Source: Flavitalea sp966112615 (GTDB lineage Bacteria; Bacteroidota; Bacteroidia; Chitinophagales; Chitinophagaceae). Taken from it: DNA of 64,000 nucleotides. This document shows positions 36,600 through 45,277 of this stretch, piece by piece. The notes below the pieces were generated by a model. The model ran no database searches and was not told the DNA's origin. It worked only from the letters and a program-made list of their open reading frames with translations. Within the stretch, counting starts at the first letter, position 1. Every line of letters starts with the position of its first letter. A program made the translations under genes and the position numbers. The stretch is from positions 62,001-126,000 of the forward strand of contig CBHWDO010000007.1 of NCBI GenBank assembly GCA_966112615.1. The letters run 5' to 3'.

Positions 36600-37145
36600 C
36601 TACCTGCAATACCTTTCAATCAGTGCTCTCTCTATTCCATTTCGCCTACCTTTTTTAGCAAGCTGATCGAACATAGGACTTAGGATCTTCATGAGGCCAG
36701 GTAGATACGAGTCACTAAGGTTTCCTATTATAGCAATATGCTGAAGGCTTTTAGGAACTGATTTTTTATTGGTAAAGCCATCTTCAGCCAATCCATATAG
36801 AATCCTTAAAGCCTGCTCAAACCCTTCATGGCCCGGTGTTATTTTTACATTGAACCTGATCTCACTATTGCCAGGATTAAAGAAACTGTGTACCTGGTTT
36901 TTCTGTACCGTATAGGTTTCCGTGGGTTGCAATATCCTTGTTTTGTTTCCGCCCAGTTTTAAACCTAATGCCCCGTCTATTGCAGTAAATGTTTCGGTAA
37001 ATGTTTTATGATAATGAGGGAAGTTTTTGCCTTTTGGCATTAGCGTGCATTCAATTTCCGATATCATGGAATTTGTTTCACTGCTGGTTTGTAAAAAAGT
37101 TACAGTGTCCTTGATAACAGAGTTTATGATTTTTCTTTTCATCAT
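36600..37145 (-). CDS. Cupin-domain protein
   Basis: A 181-aa cytosolic protein. The cupin barrel occupies about 20-115, with metal-type ligands in FPHYHKTFTETF (cupin motif 1, His and Glu) and VHSFFN (motif 2, His). The C-terminal 65 residues are helical and of unknown role. It overlaps the SnoaL-like gene by one base (TAATG), so the pair is translationally coupled. Substrate unknown. Confidence 0.8.
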   Translation of the reverse strand: MMKRKIINSVIKDTVTFLQTSSETNSMISEIECTLMPKGKNFPHYHKTFTETFTAIDGALGLKLGGNKTRILQPTETYTVQKNQVHSFFNPGNSEIRFNVKITPGHEGFEQALRILYGLAEDGFTNKKSVPKSLQHIAIIGNLSDSYLPGLMKILSPMFDQLAKKGRRNGIERALIERYCR

Positions 37146-37540
37146 TATTGTTTGAGTTGTTTTTCAATGGTTGCTCCATCTATCAATGCCCAATGCGCTA
37201 TGATTTTTCCTTCCTGGATTCTAAATTGCCTAAAGCCTGTGGTATAAATTTCTTTACCGGTAGGCTGAATTCCTCTCCAGGTTCCTGTATGTTTTAATTC
37301 CATCCGGATTCTTATAATGCACTGATCATTTTCCGTGACCTGTCCTTCAATCATTGATCTATGTTCAAAAGATTTACTTGTTTCCAAAATCCATTGCTTT
37401 GTTCCTTCATTTCCAGTTGGAAAAGATTTTGATAAGGAATAATCCTGGTAATCCCGATGCAAGTACTCATGCATCTTTTCAAATGTTTGCTTATTCCAGA
37501 TTTCTTCGACGAAATTTTGCACCAGCGTTGAATTGTTCAT
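37145..37540 (-). CDS. SnoaL-like / NTF2-fold protein
   Basis: A 131-aa protein starting at ATG 37540; a longer frame exists but its added residues are not family-like. The segment LVQNFVEEIWNKQTFEKMHEYL and FPTGNEGTKQW, then the closing strand KIIAHWALID, fit the SnoaL-like polyketide-cyclase/ester-cyclase group in the NTF2 fold. It is co-transcribed with the cupin gene and lies 71 nt downstream of a Crp/Fnr regulator gene on the same strand, which may control it. Confidence 0.82.
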   Translation of the reverse strand: MNNSTLVQNFVEEIWNKQTFEKMHEYLHRDYQDYSLSKSFPTGNEGTKQWILETSKSFEHRSMIEGQVTENDQCIIRIRMELKHTGTWRGIQPTGKEIYTTGFRQFRIQEGKIIAHWALIDGATIEKQLKQ

Positions 37541-37611
37541 TTCATTAGTTTTTATGAAGTACAAAATTCGGTGCTGGTGAAGTAGCTGACCTGCGTCATT
37601 TGTCACATAAT

Positions 37612-38178
37612 TTACTTTAGGGATCGAAGGCGGCTTAAGGTTTCCCGGCTCATTCCCAGGTATGACGCAACCTGTGTCAGGGATACACGTTGAAGAAAAT
37701 CGGGATGGTGTACAACAAGCTTTTTGTAGCGTTGTTTTGCTGAAAGGATTTTAAAGCTGTCTGCATGTTCCTGTTGCCTGCTGATAATCGTTTCCAGTAC
37801 TTTTCTTCCAAAAGCCTCCACCTCATGCGATCTTTTATAAGCATCCAATAATTTATCCTTATCAATTTTTATTGCACTGGTATTTTCACAGGTTACAATA
37901 GTATATTCTGAAGGGGAATTTTCTTTTAAGCTTTTAATGTTGGTCGCAAATTCATTTTCAAAAAAGAAATCTGTATTGATATCTTTTCCATCCAGGTTAT
38001 AGGTCGCTTTGCAAAATCCTTTAGTTATGAAATATATTGATTTGCAAATCTGTCCTTCTTTAAGAATAACAGTGTTTTTATTGAAATTCATTTCAATTAA
38101 ACTGTCATTTAATATATCCCATGAATCTGCTGAAATGGATGTATTTAATGAAATATATGATTTCAAGAGTGATAGCAT
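37612..38178 (-). CDS. Crp/Fnr-family transcriptional regulator
   Basis: A 188-aa regulator. Residues about 15-120 form a cyclic-nucleotide-binding-type jelly roll (NTVILKEGQICKSIYFITKG and FFFENEFATNI), without an obvious cAMP phosphate-binding RxS motif. The C-terminal HTH ends in SLTQVASYLGMSRETLSRLR. This short form is common in Bacteroidota, where the ligand is usually unknown. It lies upstream of the SnoaL/cupin pair on the same strand. Confidence 0.9.
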   Translation of the reverse strand: MLSLLKSYISLNTSISADSWDILNDSLIEMNFNKNTVILKEGQICKSIYFITKGFCKATYNLDGKDINTDFFFENEFATNIKSLKENSPSEYTIVTCENTSAIKIDKDKLLDAYKRSHEVEAFGRKVLETIISRQQEHADSFKILSAKQRYKKLVVHHPDFLQRVSLTQVASYLGMSRETLSRLRSLK

Positions 38179-38290
38179 ACCTGTGAGATTCTACGTTTAG
38201 TAAAACTATATCAGGGTAGGCAGGTATAAAAGAGCAGAGAGTTGAATTGTTATTTTTGATGTATTAATTGTGTAAAGTAGCAGTTAGCTA

Positions 38291-38824
38291 TTATTGGTAT
38301 CTTAAAGGCAGCATATTCATTTTAAGCATGAATAACAATATGATCATACCTATGGTGCCAATGGCTGCAAGGATATTTACTACTTTTTGTGCTGTGAAAG
38401 AATTCGACAGGATTTTTACCAGTATTGCATAAATAATTATTCCAATAATTCCTCCGGTAGTATTAGTGATCACATCCGTAATATCTAAAGCGCCAATTGC
38501 CATTACATATTGCAGGGATTCAATCAATAAGCTGATCAACATACAGATCAACACTTTGCCGAATATTGATAATCTTTTTTGTAGTATTGAAATATAGATC
38601 CCCAGTGGTATGAAGACCAAAATATTCAGTATGGTTCCCAGTTTGTCTATACTTCCATTATATAGCACATATTCCCTGAAAGGGATCAGGTTATATCGCC
38701 GGTGGTTCCCATAGTTGAAATGCACGCCCAGTTTAAACAGTAAGATCCATACCAGTGCGATAAGATATATGGAGAACAGGATTGAAGTTATCCTGTTGGA
38801 AGTGCGGACTGACTGGGCTTCCAT
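38291..38824 (-). CDS. VanZ-family membrane protein
   Basis: A 177-aa inner-membrane protein with about five hydrophobic helices. The segment YNLIPFREYV and NILVFIPLGIYI, then ALDITDVITNTTGGIIG, are the VanZ signature. VanZ of enterococci gives low-level teicoplanin resistance; in Gram-negative relatives the role is unclear. It is the last gene of the MarR-Arr-EthD-VanZ unit, 26 nt after the previous stop. Confidence 0.88.
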   Translation of the reverse strand: MEAQSVRTSNRITSILFSIYLIALVWILLFKLGVHFNYGNHRRYNLIPFREYVLYNGSIDKLGTILNILVFIPLGIYISILQKRLSIFGKVLICMLISLLIESLQYVMAIGALDITDVITNTTGGIIGIIIYAILVKILSNSFTAQKVVNILAAIGTIGMIILLFMLKMNMLPLRYQ

Positions 38825-38850
38825 AAATGGTTTTTGATTATCCTGTCAAT

Positions 38851-39249
38851 TTAATTAGTTTTTATTGTTTTGATCTCGCTAATGTTGATGATAGGCTGAA
38901 TATTGGTGTAATTTTTAAAGTCCTTTATGATGGTATCCCTGTTTTGCGCAATAGCTTTATTATATTCCGAAACATCTTTTATATAAAAAGTTCCGATAGC
39001 TGCATAGGGCGCCTTATCGCTGGAAGTTCGACCACTTAGTCCATTTTCAATTTCATAGAAGTTTAAATTTCTACCTAGAAAGCCGGCCACCATTGGCATA
39101 TGTTTGGACTCATAATAATTCATGTCGAAAGTTTTACCTTCTCCTGAAGGGTAAAGGATGGTTACCTTGAACATGCCAGGAGTTGGTTTGACTGTCCTGC
39201 AACCAATTATGGTAGTAAAGGCTATTAACAAGAAGATCAGTTTTTTCAT
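38851..39249 (-). CDS. EthD-like domain lipoprotein
   Basis: A 132-aa protein starting at ATG 39249, which gives a lipoprotein signal with lipobox TIIGC (Cys16). The EthD-type dimeric ferredoxin fold shows VTILYPSGEGKTFDMNYYESKHMPMV near 30-55 (in parts) and ends with a beta strand. EthD-fold proteins are often small degradative or quorum-type accessory enzymes; a lipid-anchored version is unusual. Gaps of 10 nt and 26 nt link it to arr and vanZ. Confidence 0.75.
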   Translation of the reverse strand: MKKLIFLLIAFTTIIGCRTVKPTPGMFKVTILYPSGEGKTFDMNYYESKHMPMVAGFLGRNLNFYEIENGLSGRTSSDKAPYAAIGTFYIKDVSEYNKAIAQNRDTIIKDFKNYTNIQPIINISEIKTIKTN

Positions 39250-39259
39250 ATGATAGGTG

Positions 39260-39700
39260 TTAATCGTTTTTTGAATTAATTCCCTGAGCCTGCAATTTTG
39301 CAATCCCTTCCTTCATAGCCATTACCTGTTCCTTTGGATGTCCATGCCATGACTTCACTTCTCCAACAACTTTGAATGGATGTGCTGAACGATAGGATTT
39401 ACTAGGATTTCCGGGGAATTTATTGTCGGTCAGATCCGGATCATCTTCAATTGGTCCGGTTGGTTCTACAAGATATATTCTCTCAGGACCTTCTCCAAAG
39501 GCCAGTTCCGCACCCCAGATGGCAGCATCAATGGTTGCTGACAAGAAAATATATTTAGCATTCTTTCGCTCTCCATAATTTGAATTAAATCCAACTTGGA
39601 TCAATTCTCCTAATCTAAGATCGGCTTTTGTTCCATGGAAATAGGTTTGTTGAAACGGGGTATGAATGGTTGAAAAATTGTTGTTGGTTTGTTTTTCCAT
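39260..39700 (-). CDS. arr: NAD+-rifampin ADP-ribosyltransferase
   Basis: A 146-aa enzyme of the Arr family, which inactivates rifamycins by ADP-ribosylation at the C23 hydroxyl. The family pattern is complete: YFHGTKADLRLGELI (His22), AKYIFLSATIDAAIWGAELA (Tyr50), RIYLVEPTGPIEDDPDLTD (acidic residue near 87), then FPGNPSKSYRS and VVGEV. His-Tyr-Asp is the known catalytic set of Arr. Length is normal. It follows a MarR-type regulator by 7 nt. Chromosomal arr genes are found in many environmental bacteria, so no mobile origin is implied; I see no IS or integron around it. Confidence 0.93.
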   Translation of the reverse strand: MEKQTNNNFSTIHTPFQQTYFHGTKADLRLGELIQVGFNSNYGERKNAKYIFLSATIDAAIWGAELAFGEGPERIYLVEPTGPIEDDPDLTDNKFPGNPSKSYRSAHPFKVVGEVKSWHGHPKEQVMAMKEGIAKLQAQGINSKND

Positions 39701-39707
39701 TTGATGA

Positions 39708-40157
39708 TTATTTAAATTTAGCGGTGGTGTTCTTCATCAATTCCATTGATCTTGATAGGTAGGATGAGATGGTTTCTATTTCTTTTACGGTATAAGAGGA
39801 AATCAAATGGTCCGTTTCATCCTGGAATTCCTCATAAAATGGTTTCAGGATTGCCTGGATCTTTTCGGGATCGGGAACAATGATAACTTTCCTCCGGTCC
39901 GACTTGTCATAATGCCTTTTAACCAGTTTCTTTTTTTCAAAACGGTCGATCAGTCCGGTTACCGCCCCGGTTGTTAAACCAGATAAGTTGGCCAGTTCAC
40001 CCGCTGTCATACTTCCTTTCTGCAGGAAAAATCCAAGATATTTATGATCTGTCCCTGGAAACCCTGCCTTCCTTGCAATCAATTCATGCATCTGTAACAG
40101 GGTGTATGCATATTGCTGTCCTGCTTTACGAAGTGATATAATGTCGTTTTTCTTCAT
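39708..40157 (-). CDS. MarR-family transcriptional regulator
   Basis: A 149-aa winged-helix repressor. The recognition region KGSMTAGELANLSGLTTGAV is followed by the wing (VKRHYDKSDRRKVIIV), with dimerisation helices at both ends. It heads the operon that continues into arr, the EthD-like gene and vanZ. The promoter at 40175-40193 carries a dyad overlapping the -7 box, which suits autorepression by this protein. Confidence 0.93.
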   Translation of the reverse strand: MKKNDIISLRKAGQQYAYTLLQMHELIARKAGFPGTDHKYLGFFLQKGSMTAGELANLSGLTTGAVTGLIDRFEKKKLVKRHYDKSDRRKVIIVPDPEKIQAILKPFYEEFQDETDHLISSYTVKEIETISSYLSRSMELMKNTTAKFK

Positions 40158-40174
40158 TTTACTTTATGGCTGAA

Positions 40175-40193
40175 TATCTTAGCGACAAAGATA
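40175..40193 (-). promoter_or_regulatory. Promoter -7 box with overlapping MarR-type operator dyad
   Basis: On the minus strand a perfect TATCTTTG (TAnnTTTG) lies at 40193-40186, placing the start of transcription about 20 nt upstream of the marR ATG. The same stretch is part of an inverted repeat TATCTT-N7-AAGATA (40175-40180 / 40188-40193), 19 bp overall, a usual size for a MarR operator. A clear -33 TTG is not visible. Confidence 0.6.
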
Positions 40194-40232
40194 AAAATGA
40201 ATCTGTATTTTTTCATTAAAATTGTATAGCAC

Positions 40233-40763
40233 TCAGGAGTTGGCCATTTTCAACAATTCATTGGTAGTTTTCCAGTTCCTTGTAGTGGCGATCACTTTCA
40301 GTTTAGATTCGAGGAAGTTGGTATGGATCTTTGTTTTGCCATATCCCTGTGCACAATAGGTATAGATCACTTTTGGAGTGTATACAAACTGTTCACCCGG
40401 CAAGGCTTTTTCAGAAATAATTTTTGGATCGAATGGGCCAGGTGTTGTTGCGAGATAAGTCAGGTAAAGATTGGACTTGTCTTCAGTGAATGGATTCTGT
40501 TCGATGATTGTCTCTAGTTCTTTGGACGTTAACACTATTACTGAAACATTTAAATCGAACGAATCTTTGATCGCTGAAGAAATTTGTTCTTCAAGTTGTT
40601 TGTTGTTTTTTGCCTTAGCGTTAAAAACAACATTCCCGCTTTGAAGATAGGTTTTGATATTGCTGAAACCCAATTGCTCATAAAGATCTTTCAAAGCTGG
40701 CATTTTGATCATGTTATGCCCGCTGACGTTAATTCCACGGAGCAGGGAGATGAAGGTGAGCAT
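40233..40763 (-). CDS. DUF1697 family protein
   Basis: A 176-aa cytosolic protein. The N-terminus FISLLRGINVSGHNMIKM and the LQSGNVVFNAKA segment near 40 are diagnostic of DUF1697. The family is widespread and has no firm function. It starts 23 nt after the stop of the membrane protein gene on the same strand, so the two may be co-transcribed. Confidence 0.9.
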   Translation of the reverse strand: MLTFISLLRGINVSGHNMIKMPALKDLYEQLGFSNIKTYLQSGNVVFNAKAKNNKQLEEQISSAIKDSFDLNVSVIVLTSKELETIIEQNPFTEDKSNLYLTYLATTPGPFDPKIISEKALPGEQFVYTPKVIYTYCAQGYGKTKIHTNFLESKLKVIATTRNWKTTNELLKMANS

Positions 40764-40786
40764 TGGTTATACTATGTTGATAATTT

Positions 40787-41494
40787 TTACGATTTGATCG
40801 TGTTATAGATCCATTCTGAAATGTCCTGGTGAAGCGGACTTCCGAAAGTTAAGACTTCAAATGTCTGTTCAATAATAATCAAAGATCCCACAATCAGTAA
40901 TACCGGATGAATTCTTTTTAATTTGATATAATCATGTATCCACGCAAAAATAATAAGACTGTCTGCAAGTATTAGTCCAAACCAGATATCTGGTCTTGGT
41001 ACCGCTGGAAAATAATGCCTGAAACGAAACCATGCTGGCCAAAGAACAACAATGGTAGCCAGTAACATGAAACGCTTATGATAGGCTGGTTTGTTGCGAT
41101 AAATAATACCAGCAATAACCAGGGACAGGAAAAGAAGTCCTGAAGTTATCACACCAAATAGTGTCGAATAAGAAAATTTTCCTGAGCCTGCTTCGAGGTC
41201 GCGATCAACAACAAACATTCCAACCGGTATCATAGTTATGAATATCCCAGCAGCAAATACAGCTCCTGCCATTCCTAGCCTTGAATGCAATTTGTAATTT
41301 CTGAAATGGATCAATGCAGGTTGTATGGCAAATAATATGATCCACGCGAATGCAAATGCACCATGGAGGTGAATAACAATTGGCGCTTCAAAATTTCCCG
41401 TAGAAACTGGTATAAAAAACGTCTTTGCAAATCCTATAAAGGCTGCTAATAATCCAATGATGGATATAATGAAGAAGAATGATGGTTTTCTCAA
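40787..41494 (-). CDS. Multi-pass membrane protein of unknown function
   Basis: A 235-aa protein with about seven hydrophobic segments (near 8-28, 42-60, 75-97, 112-132, 145-162, 170-188 and 198-212). Conserved-looking histidines occur in IVIHLHGAFAFAW, LHSRLGM, AYHKRFMLL and RFRHYFP, which recall DUF2306/cytochrome-b561-like membrane proteins that could bind haem. I am not sure of the family. No signal peptide beyond the first helix. Confidence 0.65.
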   Translation of the reverse strand: MRKPSFFFIISIIGLLAAFIGFAKTFFIPVSTGNFEAPIVIHLHGAFAFAWIILFAIQPALIHFRNYKLHSRLGMAGAVFAAGIFITMIPVGMFVVDRDLEAGSGKFSYSTLFGVITSGLLFLSLVIAGIIYRNKPAYHKRFMLLATIVVLWPAWFRFRHYFPAVPRPDIWFGLILADSLIIFAWIHDYIKLKRIHPVLLIVGSLIIIEQTFEVLTFGSPLHQDISEWIYNTIKS

Positions 41495-41585
41495 TTAATA
41501 AATTGGGTGGTTATAAAGTAATGTACAAAACCGAAATTTTAAAATGAAGTGAAGTGCTTATATTTATCTTAAACTAGCAACCAAC

Positions 41586-42287
41586 ATGAATCGCCTGCTC
41601 TTCTCCTTTTTAATCCTTGCTATTTCCTGTAACTTCAAAACCGAACCTAACACCCTCTCCTCCCAGGAAAAGGAACAGGGCTACACACTTCTTTTTGATG
41701 GTAAGACCCTCAACGGTTGGCATCTCTACAATAAAGGACAAGGCGAATCCTCCTGGAAAGTGGTCAATAATGAATTGTATTGCGATCCGGTGGATAAGTC
41801 GGAGAACAGTGACCTGGTGACCGATAATGAATTTGAAAACTACGAGTTGCAACTGGAGTGGAAGATCTCGGAGAAAGGAAACAGCGGCATCTTTATCAAT
41901 GTTCAGGAAAGACCGGAACTGGCTACAGCATGGGCTTCAGGACCGGAATACCAGATCCTCGAAGAAACACATCACGACTTCCCCAATGAAAAGAAACGTG
42001 CTGGTTGCCTGTATAATTTCTATCCTCAAATAAATACTGCTAAACTGCATCCGTTGAATGAATGGAATCAATCGCGCATTGTTCAGCAAAACGGTAAGGT
42101 GGAATTCTACCTGAACGGCATACTAACCTGCAAGGAAGATTTTAATTCACAGGCATGGAAAGATACCATAGCAAATACCCATTTCAAGGAATTCCCTGAA
42201 TTCGGTAAACATACCAAAGGCCGTATTGCTTTGCAGGACTGGGCTAAGGGAGTTTATTTCCGTAACATCAAGATCAGGGAATTGTAA
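41586..42287 (+). CDS. 3-keto-disaccharide hydrolase-like lipoprotein (DUF1080)
   Basis: A 233-aa lipoprotein (lipobox ILAISC, Cys15). The DUF1080 concanavalin-like fold spans about 33-232, with TLLFDGKTLNGWHLYN at its start, KISEKGNSGIFINVQE, ASGPEYQILEE near 118 and a closing RNIKIREL strand. Family members hydrolyse 3-keto-glycosides. It overlaps the GH43 gene by one base (TAATG), so both act on related sugars, probably in the periplasm. A TATCTTAA element at 41565-41572 may be its -7 box but is weak. Confidence 0.9.
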   Translation: MNRLLFSFLILAISCNFKTEPNTLSSQEKEQGYTLLFDGKTLNGWHLYNKGQGESSWKVVNNELYCDPVDKSENSDLVTDNEFENYELQLEWKISEKGNSGIFINVQERPELATAWASGPEYQILEETHHDFPNEKKRAGCLYNFYPQINTAKLHPLNEWNQSRIVQQNGKVEFYLNGILTCKEDFNSQAWKDTIANTHFKEFPEFGKHTKGRIALQDWAKGVYFRNIKIREL

Positions 42288-43843
42288 TGATCAAATCCAC
42301 TTTTTTGCTTGCCTGCTTTTTCCTGTTGTTGCATCCTGTTTCTGCACAACATCAAAAAGCTATCAATCCAATCATCTTTGCTGATGTGCCCGATCTATCC
42401 ATGATCCGCGTGGGAAACAATTATTACATGAGCAGTACTACCATGCATATGAGTCCTGGTGTGCCGATCATGAAATCTACTGACCTGGTGAACTGGAAAA
42501 TTATTAATTATTGTTATGATACCCTTGCAAACACTGATGAACTATACCTTGATAACGGTAAAAATGCCTACAGCAAAGGTTCCTGGGCCAGCAGCCTGAG
42601 ATATCATAACGGAATTTTTTATCTCACAACCTTTAGCCAGACTACCGGCAAAACGCATATCTATACTACCCGTAATATTGAAAAAGGTAACTGGAAAGCC
42701 TCTTCATTTGCGCCTTCCTATCACGATCATTCTTTATTCTTCGATGACAATGGTAAAGTGTATATGATCTATGGTAGTGGAAAGATCAGGATGATTGAAT
42801 TGAAGAATGATCTATCAGGACCAATGCCTGGAACGCCCGACAAGGTTATCCTTGAAGATGCAAGCTTCGTGGCTGGTTTGCCTGTTGGATTGCCTGCTGA
42901 AGGTTCTCAAATGTTTAAGGTCAATGGAACTTATTACCTGTTTAATATTGCATGGCCACGTGGTGGTATGCGGACAGTAACTGTTCATCGTTCAGATGCA
43001 TTAGCTGGTCCATACGAAGGCAAAATGGTTTTGCAGGATAAAGGTGTGGCGCAGGGAGGATTGATTGATACTAAGGAGGGTAAATGGTATGCTTATCTCT
43101 TCAGAGACTATGGTGCTGTTGGAAGAATTCCATTCCTGGTTCCGTTGGAATGGAAAGATGGATGGCCTTTGCTGGGAGTTGATGGCAAAGTTCCTGATTC
43201 ACTGGAATTGGCTCCCAATCGCCCTCTTAGCCCGGGGATCGTTGCCTCCGATGAATTTACACGAAGGAAAAATGATCCACTCTTACCATTGGTTTGGCAA
43301 TGGAATCATCAACCGGATAAGCATTATTGGTCAGTAAAAAAAAGACCTGGCTTTCTTCGTCTCACCACTTTGCGAGTTGATTCCAGTATTCTTCAATCAA
43401 AGAATATGCTGACTCAGCGGGTGATTGGACCGCAAAGCTTTGCCTCCACATCCATCGATATCCGTTCCATGAAAGATGGTGACCTCGCAGGACTTTGTTT
43501 GCTGCAAAAGAATTATGGATTTGTTGCGGTTAAAGTTGAAGGGGAGAACAAATCAATCATTAGTGTAAAAGCAACTCCAACAGGTGAATCAATTACAGAG
43601 CGTATTCCTTTTAATGGATCAACGATCTATTTCAAAGCTGAATGTGATTTTAGGGAGATGAAAGACATTGCTAAATTCTATTACAGCGTTGACAATAAAA
43701 ACTGGATCGCAATAGGTGATGAAATCAAAATGACCTATACCTTACCTCATTTTATGGGATACCGGTATGGTTTATTCAATTACGCAACTAAACAGCCTGG
43801 AGGGTCAGCAGATTTTGATTTCTTCCGTATCGGAAATTTATAA
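42287..43843 (+). CDS. Glycoside hydrolase family 43
   Basis: A 518-aa exported enzyme (signal peptide 1-20, ending SAQ). The five-bladed propeller occupies about 25-310. All three catalytic carboxylates are present: base Asp36 in FADVPDLSMIRVG, pKa modulator Asp147 in YHDHSLFFDD and acid Glu205 in PAEGSQMF. A C-terminal beta-sandwich (about 325-515) resembles the GH43 C2 type. The layout fits beta-xylosidase/arabinofuranosidase-like members, but the sugar cannot be assigned. It is translationally coupled to the DUF1080 gene and has no SusCD of its own. Confidence 0.92.
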   Translation: MIKSTFLLACFFLLLHPVSAQHQKAINPIIFADVPDLSMIRVGNNYYMSSTTMHMSPGVPIMKSTDLVNWKIINYCYDTLANTDELYLDNGKNAYSKGSWASSLRYHNGIFYLTTFSQTTGKTHIYTTRNIEKGNWKASSFAPSYHDHSLFFDDNGKVYMIYGSGKIRMIELKNDLSGPMPGTPDKVILEDASFVAGLPVGLPAEGSQMFKVNGTYYLFNIAWPRGGMRTVTVHRSDALAGPYEGKMVLQDKGVAQGGLIDTKEGKWYAYLFRDYGAVGRIPFLVPLEWKDGWPLLGVDGKVPDSLELAPNRPLSPGIVASDEFTRRKNDPLLPLVWQWNHQPDKHYWSVKKRPGFLRLTTLRVDSSILQSKNMLTQRVIGPQSFASTSIDIRSMKDGDLAGLCLLQKNYGFVAVKVEGENKSIISVKATPTGESITERIPFNGSTIYFKAECDFREMKDIAKFYYSVDNKNWIAIGDEIKMTYTLPHFMGYRYGLFNYATKQPGGSADFDFFRIGNL

Positions 43844-43847
43844 TCTG

Positions 43848-44714
43848 CTATTTAAGTTTATAGATTCCTTTCGAAGCTGTAATGAATAACTGGTCCCTGT
43901 TCTTTCCCATGAAAATTACATTGGCTGTCCAGTCTTCCGGCACTGGAATATTCCTGATCAATTTTCCATTAGGATCAAATACAGTTACGCCCTTTCCAGT
44001 TAAATAAACATTTCCAGCTTTATCAACCGTCATGCCATCAGATCCAAGATCAGCAAACAATTCACCTTTACCTACACTTCCATCTGTATTGATAAGATAT
44101 CGATAGGTTTTCCATGCTTCGATATCGGCGACGTATAAATATTTACCATCAGGAGATCCAATGATGCCATTGGGTTTTTTAATATCTGTAACCACAGGAA
44201 CCGCTTCTGTAGCGCCTTTGGCGAGATAGTATACATGCTGTCCAGGTATTTGTGGACTAGTTAAGGTCCAGTAATCTCTTTTGTAATTCGGATCAGTGAA
44301 ATACATTACTCCTGAAGGATGAACATACACATCATTCGGTCCATTGAATCTTTGTCCCTGGTAACCTTTAAGCAATACTGTATGATTGCCTGCCGGATCT
44401 ATCTTCCATAATTCATTTTTCTCATCCGCACATGCGATGAGGTTTCCATCAGCATCAAAATACAATCCATTTGATCTGCCGCTGTTTTTCATGAACAGGG
44501 TTAAGTTTCCATCCGTACTGTATTTCCAGATCGCGTTGTTTGGTTGATCCGTGAAGTAAACATTTCCATCCTTATCTGTGGCAGGTCCTTCAGTAAACGC
44601 GAATTCTCTTGAGATCAGCTCGGGAACTGCATTGCTGTTGGTTAAGAACGATGGTTGCGCAGTTTTGCATCCAAAAGAAATGACCAGGATAAAAGAAAGG
44701 ATCCATAAACGCAT
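43848..44714 (-). CDS. SMP-30/gluconolactonase-like lipoprotein
   Basis: A 288-aa protein with lipobox VISFGC (Cys16) and a six-bladed propeller of the SMP-30/LRE family: FAFTEGPATDKDGNVYFTD at the start, FNGPNDVYVHPSGVMYFTDP near 125, KPNGIIGSPDGKYLYVAD near 180 and DGMTVDKAGNVYLTG near 228. The Glu and Asp/Asn metal ligands of SMP-30 lactonases are in place. It would open sugar lactones in the periplasm. It converges on the GH43 gene 4 nt away. Confidence 0.92.
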   Translation of the reverse strand: MRLWILSFILVISFGCKTAQPSFLTNSNAVPELISREFAFTEGPATDKDGNVYFTDQPNNAIWKYSTDGNLTLFMKNSGRSNGLYFDADGNLIACADEKNELWKIDPAGNHTVLLKGYQGQRFNGPNDVYVHPSGVMYFTDPNYKRDYWTLTSPQIPGQHVYYLAKGATEAVPVVTDIKKPNGIIGSPDGKYLYVADIEAWKTYRYLINTDGSVGKGELFADLGSDGMTVDKAGNVYLTGKGVTVFDPNGKLIRNIPVPEDWTANVIFMGKNRDQLFITASKGIYKLK

Positions 44715-44779
44715 GGCAAATATTTATTCTAAATTAGCCATTAACTCCTTAATTCTGTTTTCAAAAAAAGAAAGTTGTT

Positions 44780-45268
44780 CTAATCAGTTGCTCCAAAGCT
44801 TTTTTGCTCGAAAGAATATTTTTTACCCTTCCTATGCACAATGATAAGCTGGTTATAAGTTGGATCGGGCAGATCCTGCAGGTGTGTTTGACCTGTAAGC
44901 TTGTTTACAATATCATCCACGGTATTGCTATGTCCAACAATCAGCGTATTCTTTTTTTCTTTCTTAAGTGAATTGATAAATGGCTCATCCGGAAATCCAG
45001 AATATGTCTCGATCGGGATATTTGTTGATATACTTAATGGTTGTGCTGTTGCAATAGTTCGTTTAGTATTGGTGGAATAAATCTTCCCGATCTTTTTATC
45101 AGTCAAAAGATTTTTCAGATCCTCTGCACGTTGCAATCCTGCCATGGTTAAACCGGGATCCTTAGGATCGGATTGTATATCTTTCTCTGCATGTCTAACG
45201 ATATAATAGGTGGTAGAGCAGGAGCTCAATAGGATCATCACCGAAATGAATAAGAAGATCTTTCTCAT
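44780..45268 (-). CDS. SixA-type histidine phosphatase lipoprotein
   Basis: A 162-aa protein with lipobox LLSSC (Cys17). The phosphohistidine motif is YYIVRHAEKD near 22-31, and the second conserved His lies in TLIVGHSNTVDD near 110. The short length matches SixA-like members. A lipid-anchored copy would act outside the cytosol, so a phosphohistidine protein is an unlikely substrate. It starts 9 nt after the MFS gene stop. Confidence 0.88.
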   Translation of the reverse strand: MRKIFLFISVMILLSSCSTTYYIVRHAEKDIQSDPKDPGLTMAGLQRAEDLKNLLTDKKIGKIYSTNTKRTIATAQPLSISTNIPIETYSGFPDEPFINSLKKEKKNTLIVGHSNTVDDIVNKLTGQTHLQDLPDPTYNQLIIVHRKGKKYSFEQKSFGATD

Positions 45269-45277
45269 GTCAACAAG

